In this document: one piece after another, positions 8,901 to 17,986 of the stretch
How positions within the stretch are numbered: position 1 is the stretch's first letter
Layout of the letters: each line of letters begins with the position of its first letter
Source of the DNA: Neorhodopirellula lusitana
GTDB lineage: Bacteria; Planctomycetota; Planctomycetia; Pirellulales; Pirellulaceae
Length of the DNA stretch: 64,000 nucleotides
Reading direction: 5' to 3'
NCBI RefSeq assembly: GCF_900182915.1
Contig: NZ_FXUG01000019.1
Coordinates: forward strand, 62,001-126,000
Made by a program: the position numbers and the translations under genes
The notes under the pieces: model-generated
What the model was told of the DNA's origin: nothing
The model's input: the letters and a program-made list of their open reading frames with translations, nothing else
Databases searched by the model: none

Positions 8901-9991
8901 ATCAGCCGAGCATCGGATTCTATGTTCACTACCACGGCATGGGCCACAAGCACCGTGCCGAGTGCATCCTCCAGCATTTGACCTTGCCCGCGACGGTCGT
9001 CACTAGCAATTTGGATCGTTTGTCTTGGAACGGTCCGACACTGAAAGAGGTCGTTGCAATCGCGTGCGACAATGATGATTTGAATGAAGTGGGATTAGAT
9101 CGTGCGGGCGATTCACCTGGTTTGCACTTTGCACCACTCTGGTCAACCAATATCACCGAGCGGGTCGCGCAGTACACCGCTTGGTTGAACACCGCTCAAC
9201 CCGATCTAGTGATGATTGACGTTTCGGCCGAAATAGCGATGCTGACCCGGCTGGCTTCCATTCCAAGTGTTGTGATGCGTCAGCATGGTGACCGGAACGA
9301 TGATGCTCACCAAATCGCTTATCACGCCGCACATTCGCTGCTTGCTCCTTTCCCCGAGCGAATGGAAGACGACATCACACCAGATTGGGTTCGTGATAAA
9401 ACGGTTTACCTCGATGGATTTTGCAGGCACAGTGAGCCAACGTGCGAGACTTCAATGTCGTTTGAAAGTCCGACCATCGCAGTGATGTTTGGTCGTGGCG
9501 GTACTGATTTGACCGTCGAGCAATTGTGCGAGGCGGCTCGTTCGATTCCTGATCACCAATGGATCGTGATTGGCAAAGATGCTCCCGCAGCCCATCCGCT
9601 TCCAACAAACCTGCAATTTGTCGGATGGATTCAGGATCCAGTCGCCTACCTAACAGCTGCCGATCTCGTGGTGACTGCGGCGGGACACAATAGCGTGATG
9701 GAGGTGGGGCATTCCGGGTGTCGGTTCATCGCCGTGGCGCAGGACCGTCCCTTTGAAGAGCAAACCCGCAAGGCACGCATCCTGGACCGCGAAGGTTTGG
9801 CGGTGGGCGTCGAGTCCTGGCCGTCGGCGGAACAGTGGCCGACGTTGGTGGCCCGGGCCAAGCATCTTGATCCGACGCAGTGGCAAAGCGTCTTCCAAAA
9901 CGATGGTGCAGTTCAAGCCGCTAACCATCTCGCTAAAGTAGCGTTGTGGTCGCGTGATCAACGTGTTTCCGGAGAAAGAATCTCGTTATGA
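8897..9991 (+). CDS. GT-B glycosyltransferase, MurG/GT28-like
   Basis: The gene starts at GTG 8897 within the stop of the preceding gene. The 364-residue protein begins with strand IGFYVHYHGMGHKHRAECIL, the glycine/histidine loop seen in MurG/GT28-type enzymes. The C-domain carries the nucleotide-binding block near residues 250-275 (LTAADLVVTAAGHNSVMEV), close to the MurG C-terminal signature, and IAVAQDRPFEEQ for the sugar pocket. It should transfer a sugar from a UDP- or similar donor in the cytoplasm. It overlaps the downstream GT2 gene by 4 bases (ATGA). The acceptor is unknown. Confidence 0.78.
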   Translation: MNQPSIGFYVHYHGMGHKHRAECILQHLTLPATVVTSNLDRLSWNGPTLKEVVAIACDNDDLNEVGLDRAGDSPGLHFAPLWSTNITERVAQYTAWLNTAQPDLVMIDVSAEIAMLTRLASIPSVVMRQHGDRNDDAHQIAYHAAHSLLAPFPERMEDDITPDWVRDKTVYLDGFCRHSEPTCETSMSFESPTIAVMFGRGGTDLTVEQLCEAARSIPDHQWIVIGKDAPAAHPLPTNLQFVGWIQDPVAYLTAADLVVTAAGHNSVMEVGHSGCRFIAVAQDRPFEEQTRKARILDREGLAVGVESWPSAEQWPTLVARAKHLDPTQWQSVFQNDGAVQAANHLAKVALWSRDQRVSGERISL

Positions 9992-10854
9992 AAGTTAGTG
10001 TTCTGACCATTGTTCGCGGGCGAAAAACGCACCTGCACAACCAACTGAAGGGGTTGCTGCAGTCGAACGTCCCACCGTCGCAATGGGTGATTGTCGGCAT
10101 GAACGAGGATGTCTCGGTTGACCTGCCTGCCGACGCACCTTTTTCGGTGAAGACGGCACGCGTGAATGGGAATGGGACACAGTTGCCGCTTGCCGAGGCT
10201 AGAAACCTAGCCGCTTCACTCTGCGAAACCGCGGGCATGGTGTTTCTCGATGTTGACTGCATCCCTTCGCCCACCATGATCGCCCACTTCCAATCCGCTC
10301 TTCGGAAGGACGACGGTTTGTGGATGGGGAATGCTCGGTATTTGCCACTTGGGGCCGCGCGTGAGGGATGGCAGATGGCGGATATTCAAAAGCTGGCCGT
10401 GAATCACCCGTTGCAGCCGACGCTCAATCCTGGCGAGCTGATGCCATCGAAACACTACGAACTTTTTTGGTCACTCTGTTTTGCAATCAGCAAGATCGGT
10501 TTTGAAAAAGTAGGTGGGTTTGACGACTCGTTCGACGGCTACGGTGGCGAGGACACGGATTTCGCCTTTGCGGCAAGACAGGCAGGCATTCCATTCGGGT
10601 TCGTCGGAGCGACCGCCTATCACCAACATCATTCCGTATGCAAGCCACCTCTGAATCACTTCAACGCAATCGTTCGAAATGCGATTCGCTTCCACCAAAA
10701 GTGGAACGTGTGGCCGATGGGATCGTGGCTAGAGGCGTTCGCGGAACTCGAGCTTGTTCGGTTCGACCCCGACGCGAACGAGTTGATGATTCTAGAAGAA
10801 CCAACACACCAAATGGTTCAACAAGCGGAGACGCTTAGTCCAGCCGGGTTCTAG
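9988..10854 (+). CDS. Glycosyltransferase family 2 protein
   Basis: This 288-residue GT-A protein starts at ATG 9988 in an ATGA overlap with the gene before it. It shows the start strand KVSVLTIVRGRKTHLHNQLK, the LPLAEARNLAA block, a metal-binding VFLDVDCIPSP (DxD-like), and a C-terminal FDDSFDGYGGEDTDFAFAARQ, the galactosyltransferase-C-type motif of the GT2/GT7 mixed group. Members transfer sugars to proteins or polysaccharides in a metal-dependent way. There are no membrane segments. With its two partners it forms a tight three-gene operon. The product is not deducible from sequence. Confidence 0.82.
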   Translation: MKVSVLTIVRGRKTHLHNQLKGLLQSNVPPSQWVIVGMNEDVSVDLPADAPFSVKTARVNGNGTQLPLAEARNLAASLCETAGMVFLDVDCIPSPTMIAHFQSALRKDDGLWMGNARYLPLGAAREGWQMADIQKLAVNHPLQPTLNPGELMPSKHYELFWSLCFAISKIGFEKVGGFDDSFDGYGGEDTDFAFAARQAGIPFGFVGATAYHQHHSVCKPPLNHFNAIVRNAIRFHQKWNVWPMGSWLEAFAELELVRFDPDANELMILEEPTHQMVQQAETLSPAGF

Positions 10855-11004
10855 TGTTCCTTTCATGAAAAAATCTGTCCGCTCCAAGCAGATCTTTTAG
10901 GCAAGTTCACATCGTTGCCTCGGAACAACGGGGGCAAGAGGCACGCGGGTTGCTCGTCATGGTGACGACTTACTTCAACCCAAACACCGAACGGAGATGA
11001 CCCA

Positions 11005-11919
11005 ATGGACGCGACCCTCGAAACCGCCACCTGCCCCGACGTTCAGCTCGTTGACCCACGCTACGCATACGCAACGCCACCGTTCGATGACCAGCAAACG
11101 ATGGCGATGCCGGGAGCGACGGCAAAGATGGATCCTCAACCCGATCACGGCGAAAAGAGCTATCGTGGATCAGGAAAGTTGAAAGGGCTTAACGCAGTGG
11201 TGACTGGTGCCGACAGCGGAATCGGTCGCGCCATCGCTCTCTGCTACGCTCGCGAAGGTGCCAATGTGGTGATCAACTACTTGTCTGAGGATAGTGATGC
11301 GCAAGAGACCAAGATGCTCGTTGAAGATGCAGGCGTCCGGGCGGAAGTAATCCGAGGCGACTTGCAGAACGAGAAGTTTTGCGAGCAGCTAATCAGCGGC
11401 GCGGTGGACTCACTCGGCTCGATTGATTTGTTGGTTAACAACGCTGCTTTTCAGCTGACGGCGGATTCGATCGAAGAGTTTTCGACCGAGGTCTTCGATC
11501 GAATTTTCAAAACGAATGTTTATGCACCGTTTTGGCTGTCGCGGGCAGTAATGGATCGGCTTCCTGCCGGTGGCAGCATCATCAACACGGTGTCGATACA
11601 GGGATACAACCCGTCGGCCTATCTGTTGCCGTACGCATCGACCAAGTCCGCGATGATTGGCATGACCAAGGCGATGGCAAAGCTGGCGATCGAGCGTGGC
11701 GTCCGAGTCAATGCTGTCGCACCCGGTCCGGTTTGGACGCCGTTGATCCCGGGTTCCATGCCGACGGATAAGTTCAAGAACTTTGGTGAGGACACGCTCT
11801 TCCAGCGGCCTGCCCAGCCGATTGAACTCGCACCGCTCTACGTCTGGCTCGCCAGCAACGACGCCAGCTATGTTACCGGTGAAGTGTTCGGCTGCACCGG
11901 CGGCAAAACCCCTGTCTAG
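11005..11919 (+). CDS. SDR family oxidoreductase (YghA/general-stress type)
   Basis: The protein has 304 residues. It is a classical short-chain dehydrogenase with the cofactor loop TGADSGIGRAIA near residue 69, NNAAF in place of NNAG, a catalytic Ser in NTVSIQGYNP, and YASTK (Tyr and Lys of YxxxK). The C-terminal ASYVTGEVFGCTGGKTPV matches this subgroup. The 60-residue N-terminal extension (MDPQPDHGEKSYRGSGKLKG) is characteristic of the YghA/YhdF/glucose-1-dehydrogenase-like stress SDRs. It should reduce aldehydes or ketones with NAD(P)H; substrate unknown. The stop TAG lies inside the CTAG end of an inverted repeat. Confidence 0.88.
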   Translation: MDATLETATCPDVQLVDPRYAYATPPFDDQQTMAMPGATAKMDPQPDHGEKSYRGSGKLKGLNAVVTGADSGIGRAIALCYAREGANVVINYLSEDSDAQETKMLVEDAGVRAEVIRGDLQNEKFCEQLISGAVDSLGSIDLLVNNAAFQLTADSIEEFSTEVFDRIFKTNVYAPFWLSRAVMDRLPAGGSIINTVSIQGYNPSAYLLPYASTKSAMIGMTKAMAKLAIERGVRVNAVAPGPVWTPLIPGSMPTDKFKNFGEDTLFQRPAQPIELAPLYVWLASNDASYVTGEVFGCTGGKTPV

Positions 11920-12030
11920 AGCATTTTTAAAAATGCCGTGGGACGTAACGGAAGTCGTCAAAACTTTCGATTCCCACGTCGGCTTACGAAACTCTTGACG
12001 AGTTCCACTACGAAAATCAAAATGCTCTAG
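11916..12030. repeat. Inverted-repeat element supplying both stop codons
   Basis: A 12-bp sequence CTAGAGCATTTT at 11916-11927 recurs inverted at 12019-12030 (AAAATGCTCTAG). The CTAG ends provide the TAG of the upstream plus gene (11917-11919) and, on the other strand, the TAG of the SulP gene (12027-12029). The left half contains a perfect 16-bp palindrome, GCATTTTTAAAAATGC, at 11921-11936. It could act as a bidirectional terminator or be a small mobile or repeat element. No tRNA-like or coding content. Confidence 0.7.
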
Positions 12031-14399
12031 TGGCTCGTCGAGACCGAGTCGTCCGTTAAAAAAGACACGATTCCTGTTTCGACGTCGTACATCGCACCGA
12101 CGACGAGTAATTCGCCCGCATCGACGGCGCTGCGGATCGCATGGCTGCGACTCACGATTTCGCGAACCGTTCGCTCGACATTCTTCTTGGCAACACGATC
12201 CACACTTTCATCCATTGCTTCCCGGTGCATCGTTGCGACGCCTTGACCTTCGTCACCTTCCACGGACTCGTGGATTTCAGAGACGATCGCTTGCAGGTGC
12301 GTTCGGCCGTTAACTCTTTCGGAATCGTTTCGTTCGTCTAAGAACTTCATGGATGACGCGACGGCACCACAGCGAGTGTGTCCCATGACGAGAACCAGCT
12401 TTGCACCGGAAACGGTAACAGCGTACTCGAGACTGCCCAGCGAATTCGTGCCGATCACATTTCCAGCCACGCGTACGCTGAAGATGTCGCAGACACCGAG
12501 ATCAAAAACCAATTCGGCTGGAACACGTGAATCGATGCAGTTCAGCACGGCGGCAAGGGGGCCTTGGCCACCGGCTGATGTGTCGATTGGACGACCGAAA
12601 CCTCGTGAAATTCGGCGATCACCATGAAACCGTTTGTTGCCTTCCGTAAGAATTTCGAGCACCTGCGTCGGAGTCAGGCGATCTTGGACTCCTCGGTTTG
12701 AGAAGTCGGCGAGCTGGGTTTCATCCGGCAGAGCGTACTTGTTTCGGAAACCTCGTAGTCGGACACTGACGCCGCGTGTCGGACCTGTTTCCTCTTTGAA
12801 CTCGCGGATTAAGCTCAATACATCGGGGTCAATGTAGTCGGACTCCGACGCATCCAACAGTAACTTCGATCCCGGCTTCGCTTGATTGAACATCGTGTCC
12901 AACGCCGCACGATTCAGAAAGCTGACTTGATTCGCGAGTTCGACATGCACCACGTCGCCGTCAATGTGCGGCTCAACGACTCGACGAATCGGACGTCGCA
13001 AATTGCTATTCAGGATAAACAGGACACTAACGGTCAGCCCAATCAGGATTCCAATTAGTAAATCGCTAAAGACGATCGCAACGACCGTGATGATGAATGG
13101 AGCGAATTGATACCGGCCCTGTTTCCACATGTCTCGGAACAAACCGGGGCTCGCCAACTTCGATCCGGTGTAGATCAAGATGGCTGCCAACGCCGCCAAC
13201 GGAACCATGTTGAGATAGACGGGAAACAACCCAACGCAAACTAGCAACAGAACCCCGTGAAGGATGGCAGACAGCTTAGAAGTCGCGCCCGCGTTGATGT
13301 TGACCGAACTGCGAACAACGACCGAGGTCACGGGGATTCCGCCGATCAATCCGGCAACCACATTGCCTGCACCTTGCGCCCACAACTCGCGACTTCCGGG
13401 GGAATGGCGGCGTTGAGGGTCAAGCTTGTCGGAGGCTTCTAGATTGAGAAGCGTTTCCAAGGAGGCGACCATGGCAATGGTCACACCGGCTACATAAACC
13501 GCTGGATTGGTCCACTGCGAAAAGTCCGGGAACGTTAGAAAGCTAGCAAACTCCGTGAAACTTTCGGCTATCGGAATCTGCACCAAGTGACTGGTGTCGA
13601 TCGACCAACCGTTACCCAACCGCGACAACATGGACTGCAGAGCCACCCCGACCAGCACGACAATAAGCGGAGCTGGAATGCCTGAATTTCGGAGCACTTT
13701 CAGCCGCGACCAAAGCACAAGTAGAGCAAGCGAACAGAACCCGACAGCAGCCGCACCAAAATGAACCTCGCCCTGGAAGATGGTTGCTATCTCAGAAAAC
13801 GTATTTTCGTGATCTGGCTGCGAGAACGACATTTCACCTTCGGGATCCGTGTCGTGGCCGAGCAAGTGGGGAAGCTGCTTGAGAATTAGGATCACTCCGA
13901 TCGCGGCCAGCAGTCCCTTGATGACACTCGACGGAAAGAACGCCGATAACGCTCCCGCTTTCGCGATCCCAAGTCCGATCTGAATCACTCCGCCGACCAC
14001 GACAGCAAGCAGCAACGCATCAAACGCCCCCAGGTTCGCAATCTGGGTGGCGACCACGGCGGTGAGACCTGCCGCCGGACCACTGACGCTGGTATGCGAA
14101 CCGCTTAGAGCACCAACCACAATCCCGCCAACGATCCCGGCGACAATTCCAGAAAACAGGGGCGCACCAGAGGCAAGGGCAATGCCCAAGCACAGCGGCA
14201 AGGCGACCAGAAAGACAACCAACGATGCAGTCAAATCTCGAAACAAGTTGTTTGCCAGAGAGTTGCTTTCCGGAGAGCTATCTTTTAGGGAGCTACTTTC
14301 CAGCGTGTTGTTTTCCTGTGATTTGGTTTCCGGTGACTTGTTTTCCGGGGATGCGGGTTTGCCTGTGTCGTCCTTCATTGATTTCGTCTTTGATTGCAT
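12027..14399 (-). CDS. SulP anion permease fused to beta-carbonic anhydrase
   Basis: Starting at ATG 14399 the protein has 790 residues. The first part is a Ser/Asn/Lys-rich linker with repeats of the SPENKS/SPETKS type. The SulP domain follows, with TASLVVFLVALPLCLGIALA, the central GSHTSVSGPAAGLTAVV, and about twelve spans. A short STAS-like domain (LLLDASESDYIDPDVLSLIREF) comes next. A beta-class carbonic anhydrase forms the C-terminus, with zinc ligands in NCIDSRVP (Cys, with Asp-Arg) and GHTRCGAV (His and Cys). SulP proteins move bicarbonate or sulfate across the inner membrane, and CA interconverts bicarbonate and CO2. The fusion suggests bicarbonate handling. An ATG six codons in (14381) is an alternative start. 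Confidence 0.92.
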   Translation of the reverse strand: MQSKTKSMKDDTGKPASPENKSPETKSQENNTLESSSLKDSSPESNSLANNLFRDLTASLVVFLVALPLCLGIALASGAPLFSGIVAGIVGGIVVGALSGSHTSVSGPAAGLTAVVATQIANLGAFDALLLAVVVGGVIQIGLGIAKAGALSAFFPSSVIKGLLAAIGVILILKQLPHLLGHDTDPEGEMSFSQPDHENTFSEIATIFQGEVHFGAAAVGFCSLALLVLWSRLKVLRNSGIPAPLIVVLVGVALQSMLSRLGNGWSIDTSHLVQIPIAESFTEFASFLTFPDFSQWTNPAVYVAGVTIAMVASLETLLNLEASDKLDPQRRHSPGSRELWAQGAGNVVAGLIGGIPVTSVVVRSSVNINAGATSKLSAILHGVLLLVCVGLFPVYLNMVPLAALAAILIYTGSKLASPGLFRDMWKQGRYQFAPFIITVVAIVFSDLLIGILIGLTVSVLFILNSNLRRPIRRVVEPHIDGDVVHVELANQVSFLNRAALDTMFNQAKPGSKLLLDASESDYIDPDVLSLIREFKEETGPTRGVSVRLRGFRNKYALPDETQLADFSNRGVQDRLTPTQVLEILTEGNKRFHGDRRISRGFGRPIDTSAGGQGPLAAVLNCIDSRVPAELVFDLGVCDIFSVRVAGNVIGTNSLGSLEYAVTVSGAKLVLVMGHTRCGAVASSMKFLDERNDSERVNGRTHLQAIVSEIHESVEGDEGQGVATMHREAMDESVDRVAKKNVERTVREIVSRSHAIRSAVDAGELLVVGAMYDVETGIVSFLTDDSVSTSH

Positions 14400-14843
14400 C
14401 GTGTGTCCGAGGTTGCGTAGAGTCCATTCCTGTGCCCGCCGGAATAGCCATGGCGGAGCTTTGCGTCCGTCCCTGCAGAAAAACGAGAAGGCTGTTCCGC
14501 GAGGTTCGGGCATCCATTCGGTACAAAGCTTGAACCTCAAGAGAGGCGAAAGGTGGGCGGCACGAGGCCGGTTAAGATTCCTTCAAATAGCCGGTTCGAT
14601 ACCCGCAATTACCGGTTTCTTGGCACTTTCAATGTCATAGCCAATGTCATTGCACCTTCGATTTCACCGCAGCTGGGACGCCTCAGCCCGTAAGTAAGCT
14701 GTGCGTCTTCCCGGGATGGATGAAACTGAGGGTGCTCATTCTGAGCGTTCTGGACGATGCCTGCAACACCACCTAGTCGAGTTTGCCTGGGGTTGTTGTC
14801 TCGCGAACGCCTCTCGAGGATCGGAATCGGTCTCTAATGGCGG
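14400..14843. other. Intergenic upstream of SulP-CA
   Basis: This region holds the upstream part of the minus-strand SulP-CA frame, which could extend to 14540 without a convincing start, and then about 300 bases with no supported gene. No hairpin or promoter of note was recognised. Confidence 0.3.
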
Positions 14844-15210
14844 GTGCCAACGACGAGTAATTCTGCCTTTCTAGCTCGGTCACGCTGTGGATCGCGGCTT
14901 GCATCGTTTGGGCGTGCCCAATCTGCCTTTCAACCTATTTATTGTTGGTGGATTGGCAGACGACGAGCACGTGGACGTGTTCTTGGGCAGAGTTCAGTCG
15001 TGGCAAATACTGCTTCCCAGTCGCCATCAATGTTCCTGCCGCCGGCGTGAATCTGATGCTCCAGTCCAGCGTCTTGTAACACCTTCTGGCACGCGATGGC
15101 GTACTTGCTGACTTAACACCTGCTCCAAGGTGGACGACGCATCCATCGACAATGACTTCCACCGGGGCGGTTGTCTGTTTGCCGAGTAACTGTTGCGTTT
15201 TAACTTTCAT
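14844..15210 (-). pseudogene. Decayed MTH1187-family thiamine-binding protein gene
   Basis: The minus-strand reading VEVIVDGCVVHLGAGV matches the start of the intact protein at 31089-31388 (VIVDICVVPIGVGV). The continuation VSKYAIACQKVLQDAGLEHQIHAGGRNIDGDWEAVFATTE is found in another frame, and a further shift is needed to recover QEHVHVL (versus CHERVHAL). At least two frameshifts therefore separate collinear homologous blocks, so the gene is dead. Family members bind thiamine or a related compound and assemble as tetramers. The intact copy elsewhere in the window shows the function is retained in the genome. Confidence 0.75.
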
Positions 15211-15394
15211 GCCCAGCGGGTCTCCGCGACTGTTTCGCTTGGCTGATATGCGTGGCGATCTGGACAGGTTTTCCCTGAGGCTCGTCGATGCGTTAGCATA
15301 GGCCGCTTCAAACCAGTTTCAGCTAGTGTCAATAATCGCTTCTGTTGAAAACTTCCAAACTCCAGCAAATGAATTCCACGCAATGATTTACAAG

Positions 15395-16744
15395 ATGAAA
15401 GAATCGAACCGTCGTTCATTCCTGAAGGCGGCCGCCATGACGTCGGCCGCGATCGGTACGAGCGGCATTCATACCGCGAACGCGACTGAGTCCAACGACA
15501 AAGTGAATCTGGCGATCATCGGTTGCAGCGGTCGCGGCGGAAGTATCGGTAGTGAAGCGATCAAGACTGGGATGGTGAATGTCGTCGCTCTTTGTGATGC
15601 CAATCCGTCTCGCACGGCGAGGTTCAAGGCACAGCACCCCGGCGCAAAAGTCTATGACGATTTCCGGAAGATGTTCGATGAAATGGGCGATCAGATCGAC
15701 GCCTGTACTGCCGGCACGCCCGATCACACGCACTTCCCGATCACCATGCGTGCGATCGCAGAGAATATTGCCGTCTATGTCGAAAAGCCGCTCGCTCACA
15801 CCTTCGAAGAGTGCGAACTGCTGATTGCCGCAGAGAAGAAACACAACGGCATTTGTCAAATGGGGAACCAGGGACATTCGTCTTCGCAGCGGATGCAGTT
15901 CAAGACCTGGGTCGATGAGGGGATCATTAAGAATGTCCGTCGGGTCGACGCGTGCATGAACAGGCCACGACGTTGGCACCCTTGGGGAAACGTCACTGGC
16001 TTTCCCGCGGCTGAACCGATGCCTGCCGAAATGAATTGGGATGTCTGGACGGGCACCGCTCCCATGCATGACTACAGCAATCGTCTTGACGGTGGCAATT
16101 GGCGAGGCTGGTACGACTACGGTAACGGAGCCTTCGGTGACTGGGGGCCTCACACGCTGGATAGTGTTCATCGCTTCCTTGAGTTGGGACTTCCGTTCGA
16201 AGTCAGAGCCGACAAGCTCGAGGGCCAGAACGATTTCATCTTTCCAATGGCAACGACGATCGCGTTCGAATTCGCCGAACGCGGACCGGACATGCCGGCC
16301 ATATCGATCAACTGGTACGACGGTGTCGACAACAAGCCTCCGCAGCCGGAAGAGCTCGAAGGAAAAAAGTCGGTCCCCGCCTGCGGCAAGGTGATTTACG
16401 GCGACGACTTGACCTTCATAGGCGGCACCCACAGCGCGAAGTTAAGCATTCTGTCGGATACCGATCGGAAAGAATCGTTGCCTGAGATTTCCGCGGGAAA
16501 CACCAATCAAAATCACATGCGGAACTTCCTCTTGGCCGCCATGGGCAAGGAAGAGTGCAATTCGAAATTCGCCGTCTCAGGCCCTCTGACGCAAGTCTTC
16601 ATGCTCGGATGCATCGCACAGCGTCTCGGTGGCACCCTGAGTTTCGACACCGAGAAGAAGGAGATCACCAACAACGAACGGGCCAACCAACTGCTGAAAG
16701 GACATCCACCCAGAAAGGGTTGGGAAGAGTACTACACCCTTTGA
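15395..16744 (+). CDS. Gfo/Idh/MocA family oxidoreductase, Tat-exported
   Basis: The start at ATG 15395 gives 449 residues with a twin-arginine signal (ESNRRSFLKAAAMTSAAIG); an ATG at 15383 is an alternative. The Rossmann domain has the dinucleotide loop VNLAIIGCSGRGGSIG, strand VNVVALCDAN and the signature YVEKPLAHT. The C-domain contains DWGPHTLDSVHRFLEL, the substrate-side H-x-x-D-x-x-x motif of this planctomycete subgroup. Members act on sugars, sugar acids or cyclitols with a bound or recycling NAD(P); export indicates periplasmic action. Neighbouring sulfatases fit a polysaccharide-degradation role. Substrate unknown. Confidence 0.88.
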   Translation: MKESNRRSFLKAAAMTSAAIGTSGIHTANATESNDKVNLAIIGCSGRGGSIGSEAIKTGMVNVVALCDANPSRTARFKAQHPGAKVYDDFRKMFDEMGDQIDACTAGTPDHTHFPITMRAIAENIAVYVEKPLAHTFEECELLIAAEKKHNGICQMGNQGHSSSQRMQFKTWVDEGIIKNVRRVDACMNRPRRWHPWGNVTGFPAAEPMPAEMNWDVWTGTAPMHDYSNRLDGGNWRGWYDYGNGAFGDWGPHTLDSVHRFLELGLPFEVRADKLEGQNDFIFPMATTIAFEFAERGPDMPAISINWYDGVDNKPPQPEELEGKKSVPACGKVIYGDDLTFIGGTHSAKLSILSDTDRKESLPEISAGNTNQNHMRNFLLAAMGKEECNSKFAVSGPLTQVFMLGCIAQRLGGTLSFDTEKKEITNNERANQLLKGHPPRKGWEEYYTL

Positions 16745-16896
16745 TCAGGAGCCGCATTTAGGATGCGATGGGACACGGCGATGCTTGAAACCTGAACTGG
16801 AAAAAGTCTGCGAAGGCTAGGCGTCAAGCATCGCGGGCACCTGAAAGGACTGCGGCCGAAGAAAAACGGTACCGGACAGCTTTCGTTCACGACTTG
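16745..16896. other. Intergenic with stem-loop and REP-like motif
   Basis: An 11-bp inverted repeat (GCGATGCTTGA at 16778-16788, inverted at 16824-16834) lies 34 bases after the oxidoreductase stop and may be a transcription terminator. The dispersed motif AAACGGTACCGGACA follows at 16864-16878, a copy of the sequence that flanks the RAYT gene. Confidence 0.5.
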
Positions 16897-17028
16897 GTTG
16901 GAGTCAAGGCTTTAGCCGATCGCAGCTTATTCCAAGTCACCAGGCCAACCCCAGCTTCATGCTCCCGAGATTATTCGGGTGCTACTTGGGGGAAGGTGTA
17001 TGGAATCGGCTAAAGCCTCGACTCCAAC
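16897..17028. repeat. MITE-like element, copy A (132 bp)
   Basis: The element has 24-bp terminal inverted repeats, 16897-16920 and 17005-17028, with one mismatch; they begin GTTGGAGTCAAGGC. A second 132-bp copy lies at 21669-21800. It has no coding potential. The 3' flank (17039-17133) matches the region 21948-22045 for about 90 bases and ends in GTACCGGACGCCTTTT, a degenerate REP-like motif. Confidence 0.8.
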
Positions 17029-17986
17029 GGTTTGCTGCGTTCGGTGCCATGCACCCACTTTCGCTCGTAACCCGAACCGAAACCGTTGCGCCGCAGCAGC
17101 TTAGGCCCGCGCCACTCGTACCGGACGCCTTTTCGACTTCCGGTGGTCTCTCTGATCACTTTGCGTTCACCGAATCCTTTTGGCGTGCGATCGGCAATAC
17201 ACCTGGGCGTTTAGAAAACGACGCTGGCTTAGGCCAGCATTCAGTGCAAAGTTGCCTTCCTTGTCTGGCGTGTCTCTCAGCGGCAGGCAGCTTCTTCTTA
17301 GCGGCTCGCTGCGATGGCGGACACGCCGCTAATCTTTGATTCGCGACCGCGCCCGACCGCGGACCCCACCGCCAACCTGCTCGAGAACATCCGAGCTGTG
17401 CGCAGAAACATCGCTACGCGGCGATTGCAACACATCTTTACATTGGGATGATTGGTTAGGATCAACAACCAATTGCTGCATTCCCAGCCAGCAGAGCTCC
17501 TCGCCACCAGAGGCTTGTTACGCCTCGATGCACCGGCAACTCGGGTTGGCAGCTGCCTTGTCAGGTTCGATTAGAAAAGGAACATTGCTGTGAATGACTG
17601 CTTGAAGCGAAGGGGATTCTCAGGCATCGAAAACGCTAAAGCATCAGTTCATTTTCGCTGGGTGATCCAGGACCGTGACAAGCGATTGATGACCTATGAC
17701 AAAGCGTCTGGGCCTATGAAACATCCGCCTCAACACGTCGAGCCACAGCTCGATAACCTGAATTACGATCCAAAAGAAAACGAGTATCTTGCAGAGGCGA
17801 AGACACGCGAAGCGTTCCGTTGTCACCGGACGACTCGCGTTGTTCTACCAATGTTTTTTAGCACGTAATCCTTGGGGCTCTCGTTTAAAAGACGTCTGCT
17901 CACCAAACCAGGACGGTAGTGTTATTCCTTCGAACCTTTTCGTCCTTGTGGCTTGCCTTTACCAAACACACCTACAAAAACCAACC
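17029..17986. other. Intergenic, upstream of sulfatase
   Basis: About 960 bases lack a convincing gene. The first 100 bases are homologous to the segment just before the RAYT gene. A plus-strand frame at 17590-17868 (92 residues) has no motif, no signal peptide and an odd composition. Gene debris is likely but not identifiable. Confidence 0.35.

Noticed and set aside
15416-16432. 338-codon minus-strand frame opposite the Gfo/Idh/MocA gene
   Set aside because: The plus-strand frame has clear family motifs; the antisense composition (Arg/His/Val-rich) is typical of a shadow.
17590-17868. 92-codon plus-strand frame before the sulfatase
   Set aside because: No signal peptide, motif or homologue recognised, and its composition is uneven. 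Treated as non-coding.
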